A stretch of DNA of 17,500 bases, taken from NCBI GenBank assembly GCA_002104895.1, contig MCFG01000442.1, forward strand, positions 1 through 17,500, written 5' to 3'. Under the pieces are notes generated by a model that saw nothing but the letters and a program-made list of their open reading frames with translations, was not told where the DNA came from and searched no databases. The translations under genes and the position numbers were made by a program. Positions 1 to 8,003 of this stretch are shown here, in pieces (the first letter of the stretch is position 1; every line of letters begins with the position of its first letter). The DNA comes from Anaeromyces robustus (taxonomy: Eukaryota > Neocallimastigomycota > Neocallimastigomycetes > Neocallimastigales > Neocallimastigaceae).

Positions 1-640
1 TTTAGTGAGATATATGCGAATGAACTTCCACCTCACCGACCTTACGACTGTGAGATCAATTTGTTACCTAACACCCAATTATTCTATGGACCAATTTATC
101 CGTTGACAGAAAAAGAATCTAAAACTCTTAAGGAATATATTGTAGAAAAACCTTGCAAAGGGTTTTATTAGAAAAATCTAAATCTCCTGGTGGTGCTCCT
201 GTTTTCTTCGTATTAAAGAAAAATGGTGAACTTCGAATGGTTGTGGATTATAGACACTTAAACGACATAACTATCCGTGATTCTTACTCATTACCATTAA
301 TCAATGATATGCTCGAACACTTAGTAAATGGGAAAGTATTTTCAAAGCTCGATCTCCGTTCAGCCTATAACTTAGTAAGAAATCAAAAAAGGTGATGAAT
401 ACAAAACCGCTTTCACCTGTAAATATGGGCATTTTGAATATTTGGTAATGCCATTTGGCCTAAAGAACGCTCCAGCTGTCTTTCAACACTTTATCAATGA
501 TGTTTTAGAAGATATTCTTGGAGTATTTGCCTTTTGTTACATTGATGATATTATTGTTTTCTCCCCAGACTTAGAAACACATTATGAACATCTATCAGAA
601 GTTCTCCGTAGACTTAGAAAAGCAGGGTTATTCGCAAAAA
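1..640 (+). pseudogene. pol: 5' part of chromovirus pol: reverse transcriptase, broken by four +1 frameshifts
   Basis: This is the protease-RT linker and most of the reverse transcriptase of a Ty3/gypsy element, cut off by the window start. Frame 1 opens with a typical pre-RT linker (NELPPHRPYDCEINL, then YGPIYPLTEKE). RT motifs follow: GGAPVFFVLKKNGELRMVVDY, SKLDLRSAY, VMPFGLKNAPAVFQ and the catalytic YIDD at 538-549. The reading frame moves 1 to 2 near 146-150, 2 to 3 near 172-176, 3 to 1 near 379-381 and 1 to 2 near 636-640. Each shift is explained by one surplus A in a short A-run; dropping that A restores family-typical residues every time. The 2.2 kb downstream is open in a single frame. 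Either this copy is decaying or the first 640 bp contain homopolymer sequencing errors. The identification as RT is secure; the status of the gene is not. Confidence 0.88.
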
Positions 641-2851
641 TTGGAAAAGTGTGAATTTTGTGTTCCCTACTTGGATTTCCTTGGGCATAGAATCTCTTGC
701 GATGGCATTTTTATGGATCCTAAGAAAGTTTCTTCCATTTTAGAGTGGCCTGTTCCTTTAAATGTTAAACAACTTCAATCATTCTTGGGTTTAGCGAATT
801 ACTATAGAAGATTTATCCCAGGTTTTGCTGCTATTACACATCCCTTACATTCACTATTAAAGAAAAATACAAAATTCCTTTGGTCAACTGAAACTCAAGA
901 TGCCTTTGATAATCTCAAATCAAAATTCTCTTCTGCTCCTGTTTTGGCTTACCCAAATCGTGATCTACCTTTCCTAGTTGAAACTGATAGTAGTAACTTT
1001 GCCATTGGTGCCATTCTCTCTCAAACTTCATCCAAGGATAATAAAATTCATCCCGTAGCCTTTTTCTCCAGATCTCTTACTGCTACTGAGAAAAACTATC
1101 CTATTTACGACAAAGAACTATTAGCCATTATCGAAGCTTTGGAACATTGGAGACATCTCTTAAAAGGGACTTCAAAACCATTTACAATTTTCTCTGATCA
1201 CCGTAACCTTTTGTATCAAAAGAAACCAGAGAAAATGTCACAAAGACTTGTTCGCTGGGCTTTGTTTCTTTCGGAATTCAACTTTAAAATAACTTATCGT
1301 GCTGGTTCTGCTAATGGTAAGGCTGACGCTCTTTCAAGAAGACCCGATTATGCTGCTAACAAAGAAGAATTAGACAATGATATTCCATTTACAGTACTAC
1401 ATCCTGAAAACTTTTCTACTATGATTTCTTTTGTATCTTTGAATGATCAAATACTTAGTGAATATAATGATGATAAATTCTACAAAGAAACTTGCAACAA
1501 ACTTAATTCAAGGGATGATCGTACCAAACCAAAAGACTTCTGTCTTAGCAATAATTTTCTACTCTTTAAAGGAAAAATTTACGTTCCGCCTAGTTGTCAC
1601 TCTTCAGTTCTAAACATTTGCCACGACTCTCCTTCTGCTGGGCATTTTGGCTTCAAGAAAACCTTCTCTTTGATCAATCGTGATTTTTGGTGGCCTACTA
1701 TGAGCTCCGACATAATAAGCTACATCCGTTCGTGTGAAATCTGTTGTCGCTCAAAGACTCAACGACACAAACCTTATGGATTCCTTAATCCACTTGAAAT
1801 TCCTGATCGCCCTTGGACTTCTATTTCAATGGATTTTATCACTGACCTTCCCCCTTCAAATGGTTTCACTTGTATTTTTGTGGTTCTGGATAGATTTTCT
1901 AAAATGGGCCATTTTATTCCATTCCCTAACGTTCCTTCTTCCGAAGATACTGCTCAAGCTTTTATGAAATATATTTTCAAACTCCATGGACTTCCAAATG
2001 AAATTTTTTCTGATAGAGGTACTCAATTCACCTCCAAACTCTGGACCGCTATTTGCAAATCTCTCAACATTTCGATGAAACTATCTTCACCTTTTCACCA
2101 TCAAACCAATGGTTTAACGGAGAGGGTGAACTCCGTTATTGAACAATTTCTTAGATGCTACTCAAACTTTAAAGGATCAAATTGGAATGAATACTTATTT
2201 CTTGCAGAATTCTGTTATAATAATTCGGTTCAAGAATCCTTAAAAAAATCACCTTTCTACGCAAATTATGGCTATAACCCCCGTTTCTCTCCAGCTGTAC
2301 CAAACAATATCGATGTTCCTCGCGCAGAAGAATTAACAAAAAACTTATCCGAATTATTTTTACAACTTAAAGAAAACTTGAAGTTAGCAAGTAAGAAACA
2401 AGAAACATTTGCAAATAAACATAGGATGAAAGCCCCAGAATTTAAAATAAACGACAAAGTTTGGATCAATAGTTCGCTCGTAATTAGAAATAAGAATAAG
2501 AAATTAAAACCAAGAAAATTAGGTCCATACAAAATCATTAGAAAAGTATCACCTGTTTCTTATGAATTGGAACTTCCAAAAAACATTAGAATTCATCCTG
2601 TAATTCATGTTTCAGAATTAGAACCATATTATGAAGATAAATTCGGAAGAAAACAAAAACCACCACCACTAATAATCGTAAATGTAGAAGAAGAATATGA
2701 AGTTGAAGAAATTCTCGATAAAAGAAAACACTACGGCAAAATTCAATACCTTATAAAATGGAAAGGCTACCCTTTATCTGAAGCTTCTTGGGAACCAGAG
2801 TCAAATCTTAATTGTCCAGAACTACTTAAGAAATTTAACAAAGCAAATTAG
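641..2851 (+). CDS. pol: Chromovirus pol, C-terminal part: RT end, RNase H, integrase, GPY/F, chromodomain
   Basis: The polyprotein continues in frame from the RT above. An ATG at 584 opens this frame but lies in shifted sequence and is unlikely to be a real start. RNase H has its acidic residues at codons 986 (ETDSS), 1115 (DKELL), 1196 (SDHRN) and 1325 (ADALS). The integrase zinc finger uses His 1622 and 1643 and the Cys pair 1733/1742 (CEIC). The catalytic triad is Asp 1832 (MDFITDLP), Asp 2012 (SDRGTQF) and Glu 2120 (LTERVN), with exactly 35 residues between the second Asp and the Glu. A GPY/F motif (LGPYK) lies at 2518-2532. A chromodomain runs from about 2696 (YEVEEIL, IKWKGY, ASWEP) and keeps the aromatic residues expected for binding a methylated histone tail. 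This defines a chromovirus of the group that includes Tf1, Sushi and MAGGY. In such elements the product reverse-transcribes and integrates the element, and the chromodomain steers it toward marked chromatin. The stop is at 2849-2851. Confidence 0.93.
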   Translation: MEKCEFCVPYLDFLGHRISCDGIFMDPKKVSSILEWPVPLNVKQLQSFLGLANYYRRFIPGFAAITHPLHSLLKKNTKFLWSTETQDAFDNLKSKFSSAPVLAYPNRDLPFLVETDSSNFAIGAILSQTSSKDNKIHPVAFFSRSLTATEKNYPIYDKELLAIIEALEHWRHLLKGTSKPFTIFSDHRNLLYQKKPEKMSQRLVRWALFLSEFNFKITYRAGSANGKADALSRRPDYAANKEELDNDIPFTVLHPENFSTMISFVSLNDQILSEYNDDKFYKETCNKLNSRDDRTKPKDFCLSNNFLLFKGKIYVPPSCHSSVLNICHDSPSAGHFGFKKTFSLINRDFWWPTMSSDIISYIRSCEICCRSKTQRHKPYGFLNPLEIPDRPWTSISMDFITDLPPSNGFTCIFVVLDRFSKMGHFIPFPNVPSSEDTAQAFMKYIFKLHGLPNEIFSDRGTQFTSKLWTAICKSLNISMKLSSPFHHQTNGLTERVNSVIEQFLRCYSNFKGSNWNEYLFLAEFCYNNSVQESLKKSPFYANYGYNPRFSPAVPNNIDVPRAEELTKNLSELFLQLKENLKLASKKQETFANKHRMKAPEFKINDKVWINSSLVIRNKNKKLKPRKLGPYKIIRKVSPVSYELELPKNIRIHPVIHVSELEPYYEDKFGRKQKPPPLIIVNVEEEYEVEEILDKRKHYGKIQYLIKWKGYPLSEASWEPESNLNCPELLKKFNKAN

Positions 2852-3044
2852 AAACTTAAATTGAAAAAGAATCTTTAATATTATTATACTTTAATTTTAT
2901 TAATATCAAACTTATTATATATCAATATCAACTTATAATACTTATTATTATTAATATTAAATAATCTTATCAATATCAATATCTAAATGTAATTCTTTAT
3001 CAATGTAATTTTATTAATAAACATGTATATTTTTATATTATAAT
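2852..3044 (+). other. AT-rich 3' untranslated remnant of the pol element
   Basis: The 193 bp between the pol stop and LTR-A contain no ORF. They resemble the 3' regions of the other elements here, with recurring TTATTAATATCAA and ATGTAATT words. No hairpin or polypurine tract precedes 3045, and LTR-A reads on the opposite strand. The simplest reading is that the pol element's own 3' end was cut off by insertion of the LTR-A element, so its LTR is not in this window. Confidence 0.5.
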
Positions 3045-3257
3045 TGTAATGATAGAGTGAAGTTTATTAGCAATAGGCCCGCAAGCTTGAGTAACTCGAA
3101 ATAATGGACAACACGAAGGATCTAAGAAAGATAAAAGACACAGTTAATTAAAAATATGTTTTATAATAAAATGTTTTATTAATTTTTATTAAATTTAAAA
3201 TATAATAATTTATTAATTAGTTAGTGTAATATTTCGAATTACTTATTTAACTAGTTA

Positions 3258-3311
3258 ATAAAAACGCGAAGAAAAAATATTTCTTTTGTCGAAATTTTAC
3301 ACGTATTTATA
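3258..3311 (-). promoter_or_regulatory. Core promoter of LTR-A: TATA box and predicted transcript 5' end
   Basis: TATAAATA (minus strand, 3311-3304) lies 36 nt upstream of GCGTTTTTAT (3267-3258). The latter is in the position where LTR-B, C and E have the self-priming decamer GTGCTTTTAT. The 5' internal end of this element is absent, so complementarity cannot be tested. The prediction is a primer-binding site starting ATAAAAACGC in full-length relatives. Confidence 0.55.
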
Positions 3312-3556
3312 CTTTTTACGGAAAAATAGTTTTCGTTTGTAAAAAGTATTAAAAGTTCTAGAAACTTAGATTTTTTGATTTAAAATGAATCTCGGATAAA
3401 TAAAATTTAAAATAAAAAGAAAAACTAGAATCTTTTAGAATTTAATCGATAAGATTTTATCGATTAAATTCGAGTAATTTCTACAACAAGGAAAAGTGTA
3501 GAAATTTTTGATAATAAATTTTTAAAATAAAATTTTTCCAAAATTGGAAAGAGTGA

Positions 3557-3610
3557 GAGTCGAACCCGAGAGGTTCGGCCTGATGGTTCTAGTGTCTGAC
3601 CACTAGACCA
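3557..3610 (-). promoter_or_regulatory. tRNA-like Pol III A box and B box in the U3 of LTR-A
   Basis: On the minus strand, an A box TGGTCTAGTGG (3610-3600) is followed by a B box GGTTCGACTC (3566-3557), start to start 44 nt, as in a real tRNA gene. The A-box region resembles eukaryotic tRNA-Glu genes. The acceptor and T stems no longer pair well, so this is a promoter-like remnant rather than a tRNA gene. It matches the same block in LTR-B, C and E, with both boxes unchanged and the sequence between them diverged. Confidence 0.7.
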
Positions 3611-3645
3611 TGGTTACTATTTTACTAATTCTGAGTTTCGTTACA

Positions 3646-3680
3646 TGGTCCTCCTCTAGGATTCGGATACCAGACGAATC
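3646..3680 (-). promoter_or_regulatory. Hairpin and polypurine tract upstream of LTR-A
   Basis: Reading the minus strand toward the LTR, stem GATTCG (3680-3675), loop TCTGGTATC and stem CGAATC (3665-3660) are followed by a purine-rich tract, AGAGGAGGA, ending in CCA at the LTR edge. The tract is the expected plus-strand DNA primer of an LTR retroelement. The hairpin is shared with the other two elements in the window. Confidence 0.7.
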
Positions 3681-3885
3681 TCAAAATTAGGCTAAACTAT
3701 ACCATAAAAATTTTATTAATATTTATAAATTGTTTTTGTGTAAAATTTCGAATTTATATAATGATAAAATTTTTGATAATAATAATAGAGAATTACATGA
3801 TATTAATAATAAAATTACATGATATTAATAATAAAATTACATGATATTAATAATATAATTACATGAATATTGATATTAATAAAGT
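3681..3885 (-). mobile_element. Internal 3' fragment of the LTR-A element
   Basis: This AT-rich, non-coding remnant of the LTR-A element continues away from the hairpin at 3646-3680. The block near the hairpin (GCCTAATTTTGAGATTCG on the minus strand) matches the same place in the gag-only element. The fragment stops abruptly at 3885 where LTR-B starts, consistent with insertion of the gag-only element into this older one. Confidence 0.6.
3792..3870. repeat. 22-bp tandem repeat, about 3.5 copies
   Basis: The unit ATTACATGATATTAATAATA plus AA occurs at 3792-3813, 3814-3835 and 3836-3857 (last copy slightly changed), with a partial fourth copy. It lies in the 3' non-coding part of the LTR-A element. 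Looser ACATGA-type words occur in the matching region of the gag-only element (4720-4770). Confidence 0.85.
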
Positions 3886-4183
3886 TGTAACGGAACGGTA
3901 GTTCCAATATTACAATTGACACCAATATTGAAAACGTACACGAAAAGAAAATAAAATAAAAGGAAGTTAATTATACTTTGTAATATCGGAACACCTTTCC
4001 TTTGTTAACCCGGAAGGTCGGCGTCGATATATATTAGTATAATTTTAATTTATTTTTTATTTAAAATTTGTTTTATTAAAATATAGTTTTATTAATTATT
4101 AAAAATTAATAATAACTAATCTTTGTAGTATTTCGAACTACTTATGAATTAATTATTACTAATATATATAAAGTTATAAAAGA

Positions 4184-4234
4184 ATAAAAGCACAAAGAAA
4201 AATATTTTAACTAAAAGTTTTACACCTATTTATA
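4184..4234 (-). promoter_or_regulatory. Core promoter of LTR-B: TATA box and self-priming decamer
   Basis: TATAAATA (4234-4227) is followed 33 nt later by GTGCTTTTAT (4193-4184). The decamer is the exact complement of the first ten internal nucleotides next to LTR-E (9044-9035). Confidence 0.7.
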
Positions 4235-4499
4235 CTTTTTGCGGAAAAATAGTTTTAAAAATAAAAGTTCATAAAAAATAATAAAAATTGCTAGAAACTA
4301 AGATATTTTGTTATAAAATGAATCTCATAGAAAAATAAAGAAATATTATATAATTTTTTCTTAAAGTTTCTAATTTCATTCCATGTAATTCTATAAAGAA
4401 ATACAGAAATAAAATACAGAAACAAATACAGAATAAAATACAGAAATTTATAATAAATAAATTTAAAATAAAATTTTTATAAAATTTGGAACAAGGTGT

Positions 4500-4553
4500 G
4501 AGTCGAACCCAGAGTGTTCGCCCAGATGGTCATAGTTACTAACCACTAGACCA
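4500..4553 (-). promoter_or_regulatory. tRNA-like Pol III A box and B box in the U3 of LTR-B
   Basis: On the minus strand the A box TGGTCTAGTGG spans 4553-4543 and the B box GGTTCGACTC spans 4509-4500, offset 44 nt. Both boxes are identical to those in LTR-A, while the sequence between them differs at many positions. Confidence 0.72.
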
Positions 4554-4588
4554 TGGTTACTATTTTACTAATTGAGAGATTCGTTACA

Positions 4589-4623
4589 TGGTCCTCCTTC
4601 AGGATTCGGATACCAGACGAATC
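4589..4623 (-). promoter_or_regulatory. Hairpin and polypurine tract before LTR-B
   Basis: On the minus strand, stem GATTCG (4623-4618), loop TCTGGTATC and stem CGAATC (4608-4603) precede a purine-rich stretch GAAGGAGGA and CCA at the LTR edge. The layout is the same as before LTR-A, with small changes in the tract. Confidence 0.72.
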
Positions 4624-4899
4624 TTAAAACTAGGCTAAACTATACTAAGAAAAATTTTAACTAAATTTTTAAACTATACTATATAGGTGTAAAAATAATA
4701 TAATTTGATATTAATAAAAATACATGAATGGTAATAAAATACATGAATATTAATAAAGTTTATATGATATTGATAATAATAATAAGGGAAACTAAACTAA
4801 ACTAAACTAAGATTTTAAACTAATAATAATACTAAGTTTGATAAAAATATTGATAAAATAGGTTTAATAGTTGAGATTCATTATTTAAGTTTTTCTTTT
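4624..4899 (-). other. 3' untranslated region of the gag-only element
   Basis: This AT-rich non-coding sequence lies between the original gag stop (4902-4900) and the hairpin. It contains a microsatellite of four ACTAA units (4791-4810, plus strand) and scattered ACATGAAT words like those in the LTR-A element. In an autonomous relative, pol would be expected between protease and this region. Nothing resembling RT or integrase is present here. Confidence 0.6.
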
Positions 4900-4975
4900 T
4901 CATTTTGATTTGTTTTTAACAAAATAACAGGGTAAATTTTCAGGTGGTTTATCTTCATAAGGGAGGTATGCATCA
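4900..4975 (-). pseudogene. gag: Severed 3' end of the gag-protease ORF
   Basis: If LTR-C and one copy of its CATCA duplication are set aside, the gag frame runs on from the Asp codon before the insertion for 23 more codons, to a TGA at 4902-4900. Unbroken continuation in the correct frame across a 721-bp insertion supports both the gag call and the insertion boundaries. The pre-insertion protein would have been 613 residues. Confidence 0.75.
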
Positions 4976-5010
4976 TGTAACGAATCCCTCAATTAGTAAA
5001 ATAGTAACCA

Positions 5011-5064
5011 TGGTCTAGTGGTTAGTAACTATGACCATCTGGGAGAACACTCTGGGTTCGACTC
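5011..5064 (+). promoter_or_regulatory. tRNA-like Pol III A box and B box in the U3 of LTR-C
   Basis: The A box TGGTCTAGTGG (5011-5021) and B box GGTTCGACTC (5055-5064) start 44 nt apart. A TTTT run at 5080-5083, 16 nt after the B box, and more T-runs just beyond could terminate Pol III. A transcript would be roughly 80-100 nt. Transcription itself is not shown. Confidence 0.72.
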
Positions 5065-5330
5065 ACACCTTGTTCCAAATTTTATAAAAATTTTATTTTA
5101 AATTTATTTATTATAAATTTCTGTATTTTATTCTGTATTTGTTTCTGTATTTTATTTCTGTATTTCTTTATAGAATTACATGGAATAAAATTAGAAACTT
5201 TAAGAAAAAAATTATATAATATTTCTTTATTTTTCTATGAGATTCATTTTATAACAAAATATCTTAGTTTCTAGCAATTTTTATTATTTTTTATGAACTT
5301 TTATTTTTAAAACTATTTTTCCGCAAAAAG

Positions 5331-5381
5331 TATAAATAGGTGTAAAACTTTTAGTTAAAATATTTTTCTGTGTGCTTTTAT
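5331..5381 (+). promoter_or_regulatory. Core promoter of LTR-C: TATA box and self-priming decamer
   Basis: TATAAATA (5331-5338) is followed 33 nt later by GTGCTTTTAT (5372-5381), the same spacing and decamer as in LTR-B and LTR-E. It is conserved even though this LTR has diverged elsewhere. Confidence 0.65.
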
Positions 5382-5686
5382 TCTTTTATAACTTTATATA
5401 TATTAGTAATAATTAATTCATAAGTAGTTTGAAATACTACAAAAATTAGTTATTATTAATTTTTAATAATTAATAAAACTAAATTCTAATAAAACATATT
5501 TTAAATAAAAATAAAATAAAACTTAAAACTAAATCCTACTAATATATATATCTCGACACCGACCTTTCAGGTTAACAAAGGAAAGGTGTTCTGATATTGC
5601 AATAAGTATCTTTTATTTTAAATTTTATTTTGTTTGTGTTTACTTCAGATTTTGGTGTCAATTGTAATATTGGAACTACCGTTCCG

Positions 5687-7462
5687 TTACACATCAACTT
5701 TAAATTCTTTAAATTTGTTGTTTTGTTTTCTTTTGTATTTAATTGATTTTGAATAAAAATTTGAATTTGATTTATTCTTATTATTCACACTCTCCTTCGA
5801 AAAGATTGGATTATTGGGTTTTGAAAAATTAATATTTTGAATAGGTTGATTTGAAGAATTTGATTTTGAGAAAGAATTAGGATTGCCAGAGGAAACAGAT
5901 TGATTACCAGATTTCAGATTATTACAAGAATTATTATTAAAAGAATCGTTACTAAGATTAACAGAGTTACAAGGAGAATTACTAGAGTTAACTGGATTAC
6001 AAGAATTTGTACTAAGATTAACAGGATTATTACAAGAATTTTTTCTAGGAAGTACACAAGAGTTAGAAACATGAATTGGTTTATTATTATTTTTCAAAGG
6101 TTGAGAATTACTTGATTTTGTACGTTCAGAGTGGAAACAAGAAGTATTACAGGAAGATTTATTGCCAGAGTGATTATCAAGATTATTATTATTTTTAGAA
6201 TGAGGTTTACAAGATTTATCAGATTTTGTATTTTGAGAATTCGTCACGAATGAATTTGGGAGTATTAAACAATTTGAAAGACAGTAATTTGAATTGAAAG
6301 TTATTTCTTTAGTTGTAAAATTGATAGTGGGATTGTGAGTTACGAGCCAATCTATTCCAAGAATACCACAATACGAAGGTAGATCCACAATATAGAATTC
6401 TGTTTTACAAAGGTGATTTTTATATTTCAACGAGATGGGAAACGTTTTACCAAAAATTGTTTGATTTCCGGCTACTCCAGAAACGGCAGGAAAAGTAGAA
6501 TCAGAATCAAAAGGAATATTGTTTTCTTTAGCAAAGTGTATATCCATAAGATTTAATTGAGAACCTGAATCGATGAGTAGTTTAGCATTGCAAGAAGAGT
6601 TTAAAGTTTGTAGATTGAATTCGGCAACTGGAGCATTCAAAGATGGATCATCAGAAAGTCTAGGTCTTGATTTTGGTTTGGATTCTGGATTGGAAATAAA
6701 AGCATTGCTGGAAGAGGGTTTATTATCATCTTCATTCACTTTATTCTTTAAAGGGCAATTATTAACTTGATGGTTTTTTGATCCACAGTAGAAACAAAGA
6801 TGTTCTTTTCTTCTTCTTTCTTTTTCATCACGAGTCATTGTTTCATTGGATTTACTTGAGGAAAATTGAAACGAACTAGAATGGCGACCAGAGGAGTGAT
6901 TACTTGAATTATTCGATTTAAAATATTGATTATGAGTAAAAAGTCTTAAATCTATACGAGAAGCTATGGTTTGAAGAGAGAATAAGGATTGTGGTCCAGG
7001 AAACATTTCTAAGATTCTGGTTGCAATATTGTCGTTTAATCCTGCGAGAAAAGCATCCATTTTAGCAGCTTCATTCCAAGAAGAGTCATCTGCGTATTTA
7101 TTGAACTCCAGGATGTAGCTTCTTACATCTCCAAGACGTCTCTGTTTAATGGTTCTGAGCTTTTGGTTTGCTATGAAGGTTGAATCATAATTTCCAAAGG
7201 TAGCTTTAAACTTGGATATAAACGCTTCATAGTCATCTAAACATGGGTCCACATTTTCAATTAAAGTTGCGGCCCAATTCATTGCAGAACCGTAAAGTCT
7301 GGAAATGATGTATGCAACCTTAACTGGATCTTCAGAAAACTTTTCTGGTTGCAACATAAAGACAAGGTTCATTTTTGCAAGAAAGCCTTTAAAGAAACGA
7401 CGGTCTCCAGCGAATCCATCTTTGTACATAACGTTTAAATTAAGAAAGTTATCTTCGTTCAT
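5687..7462 (-). CDS. gag: Gag-protease polyprotein, 3' end displaced by solo LTR-C
   Basis: The ORF as it stands has 591 residues. Residues about 20-175 form a retrotransposon capsid domain (FFKGFLAKMNLVF, KVAYIISRLYGSAMNWA, DYEAFISKFKATFG, EAAKMDAFLAGL). A CCHC zinc knuckle follows at C223, C226, H231 and C236, preceded by a basic stretch, as expected for RNA binding. A retropepsin-like protease has its active site DSG at 298-300 and the family's GILGIDWL at 366-373. Residues about 400-560 are low-complexity Asn/Ser/Cys repeats, and the tail is basic. The last codon and stop (GTG TAA) come from LTR-C; the original frame continues at 4970-4900. The ATG at 7462 is the first in the frame and gives a normal gag N-terminus. 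The role is to form the particle and mature it. No pol follows. Confidence 0.9.
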   Translation of the reverse strand: MNEDNFLNLNVMYKDGFAGDRRFFKGFLAKMNLVFMLQPEKFSEDPVKVAYIISRLYGSAMNWAATLIENVDPCLDDYEAFISKFKATFGNYDSTFIANQKLRTIKQRRLGDVRSYILEFNKYADDSSWNEAAKMDAFLAGLNDNIATRILEMFPGPQSLFSLQTIASRIDLRLFTHNQYFKSNNSSNHSSGRHSSSFQFSSSKSNETMTRDEKERRRKEHLCFYCGSKNHQVNNCPLKNKVNEDDNKPSSSNAFISNPESKPKSRPRLSDDPSLNAPVAEFNLQTLNSSCNAKLLIDSGSQLNLMDIHFAKENNIPFDSDSTFPAVSGVAGNQTIFGKTFPISLKYKNHLCKTEFYIVDLPSYCGILGIDWLVTHNPTINFTTKEITFNSNYCLSNCLILPNSFVTNSQNTKSDKSCKPHSKNNNNLDNHSGNKSSCNTSCFHSERTKSSNSQPLKNNNKPIHVSNSCVLPRKNSCNNPVNLSTNSCNPVNSSNSPCNSVNLSNDSFNNNSCNNLKSGNQSVSSGNPNSFSKSNSSNQPIQNINFSKPNNPIFSKESVNNKNKSNSNFYSKSIKYKRKQNNKFKEFKVDV

Positions 7463-7967
7463 TTTTGTTTGATTAATTTATTATTGGTCTCGACTAGGAA
7501 TTCAAATTGTTTATTAAGGTAAATTTAAATTTTAATTTCGCTTTTTATGCCTTACAACTTTAAAAATAAACCGGCAAAAGCTACTAACTAGAGGTATATA
7601 CTAGACCTCGAAATAAATATTAAAACTATATAATTAAAGTCGCTTCACCTTCACGACCAACCTCCAGCCTTCGGTGACTGAAGTTCCTTGTTTGCCAGAG
7701 CTTTCGAAGGTATTGAACTTGAACGTCCGATATTGCAGTGCTTTTTATCACACAACAATTCCTTCCCCCAAGAAAGCGTGCTTTTCACACTACCCACTTT
7801 TATCAATACCTAAGTAACTAATTGACTATAGTTTCTTAACCTACTAGAAACTAGTTACTTACGTCAAACACTCTGTATATGAGCTCTAAACGCTCCTAGT
7901 ATATTTTATAAATAATTTACCTTAAAAATTAAATAAATATTTGATTACACAGAAGTTTACAAAGATG

Positions 7968-7989
7968 TTTTTTTTTTTTTTTTTTTTTT
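7968..7989. repeat. Homopolymer run of 22 T
   Basis: An uninterrupted T-run on the plus strand (A-run in the gag-element transcript). Its length is likely to vary between copies and between assemblies. Confidence 0.95.
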
Positions 7990-8003
7990 AATAATTTTTT
8001 CTA

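Larger units (their letters stand above)
3045..3645 (-). mobile_element. LTR-A: 3' LTR of a minus-strand retroelement
   Basis: This 601-bp LTR has TGTAA...TTACA ends. Read on the minus strand it has a polypurine tract immediately upstream (3646-3659), then tRNA-like A and B boxes in U3, then a TATA box (3304-3311). This fixes its sense as minus. It is clearly related to LTR-B, C and E, sharing the tRNA-like block, the TATA region and a block near 3360-3400, but is diverged elsewhere. It belongs to a separate subfamily. No target duplication can be shown: ATAAT on the left has no partner because the other end of the element is missing. The attached internal sequence (3646-3885) is truncated where LTR-B begins. 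Confidence 0.8.
3886..4588 (-). mobile_element. LTR-B: 3' LTR of the gag-only element
   Basis: This 703-bp LTR has TGTAACG...CGTTACA ends. On the minus strand it follows the polypurine tract at 4602-4589. U3 holds the tRNA-like block (4553-4500), then several TTCTGTA words, then TATA (4234-4227), the predicted transcript start (4193) and R-U5. It is almost identical to LTR-E and forms an inverted pair with LTR-C across a 387-bp spacer. Confidence 0.88.
4976..5691 (+). mobile_element. LTR-C: solo LTR inserted in gag, target duplication CATCA
   Basis: This complete 716-bp LTR (TGTAACG...CGTTACA) is flanked by CATCA at 4971-4975 and 5692-5696, with no internal sequence on either side. It is a solo LTR left by LTR-LTR recombination after an insertion. 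Sense is plus: tRNA-like block at 5011-5064, TATA at 5331-5338. It is related to LTR-B and LTR-E but visibly diverged, so it came from a different member of the family. It sits antisense to gag and supplies the premature stop. Confidence 0.9.

Noticed and set aside
1734-2538. Short ORFs overlapping pol in other frames
   Set aside because: They lie inside the integrase region, which is clearly coding in its own frame.
3557-3610. Real tRNA genes in the LTRs
   Set aside because: Acceptor and T stems do not pair and no anticodon arm folds well. Only the promoter boxes and their spacing are kept.
3646-3665. TGGTCCTCCT after LTR-A and LTR-B read on the plus strand as a tRNA primer-binding site
   Set aside because: No sensible tRNA 3' end fits. 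The gag ORF, the TATA boxes and the paired LTR-E/LTR-B all place the LTR sense on the minus strand, which makes this the complement of a polypurine tract. A better priming site exists next to LTR-E and LTR-D1.
3792-3870. CRISPR-like array
   Set aside because: The 22-bp units are contiguous with no spacers, in a eukaryotic retroelement. It is an ordinary tandem repeat.
5900-6770. Plus-strand ORFs opposite gag
   Set aside because: They are antisense shadows of the low-complexity tail and zinc-knuckle region of gag.
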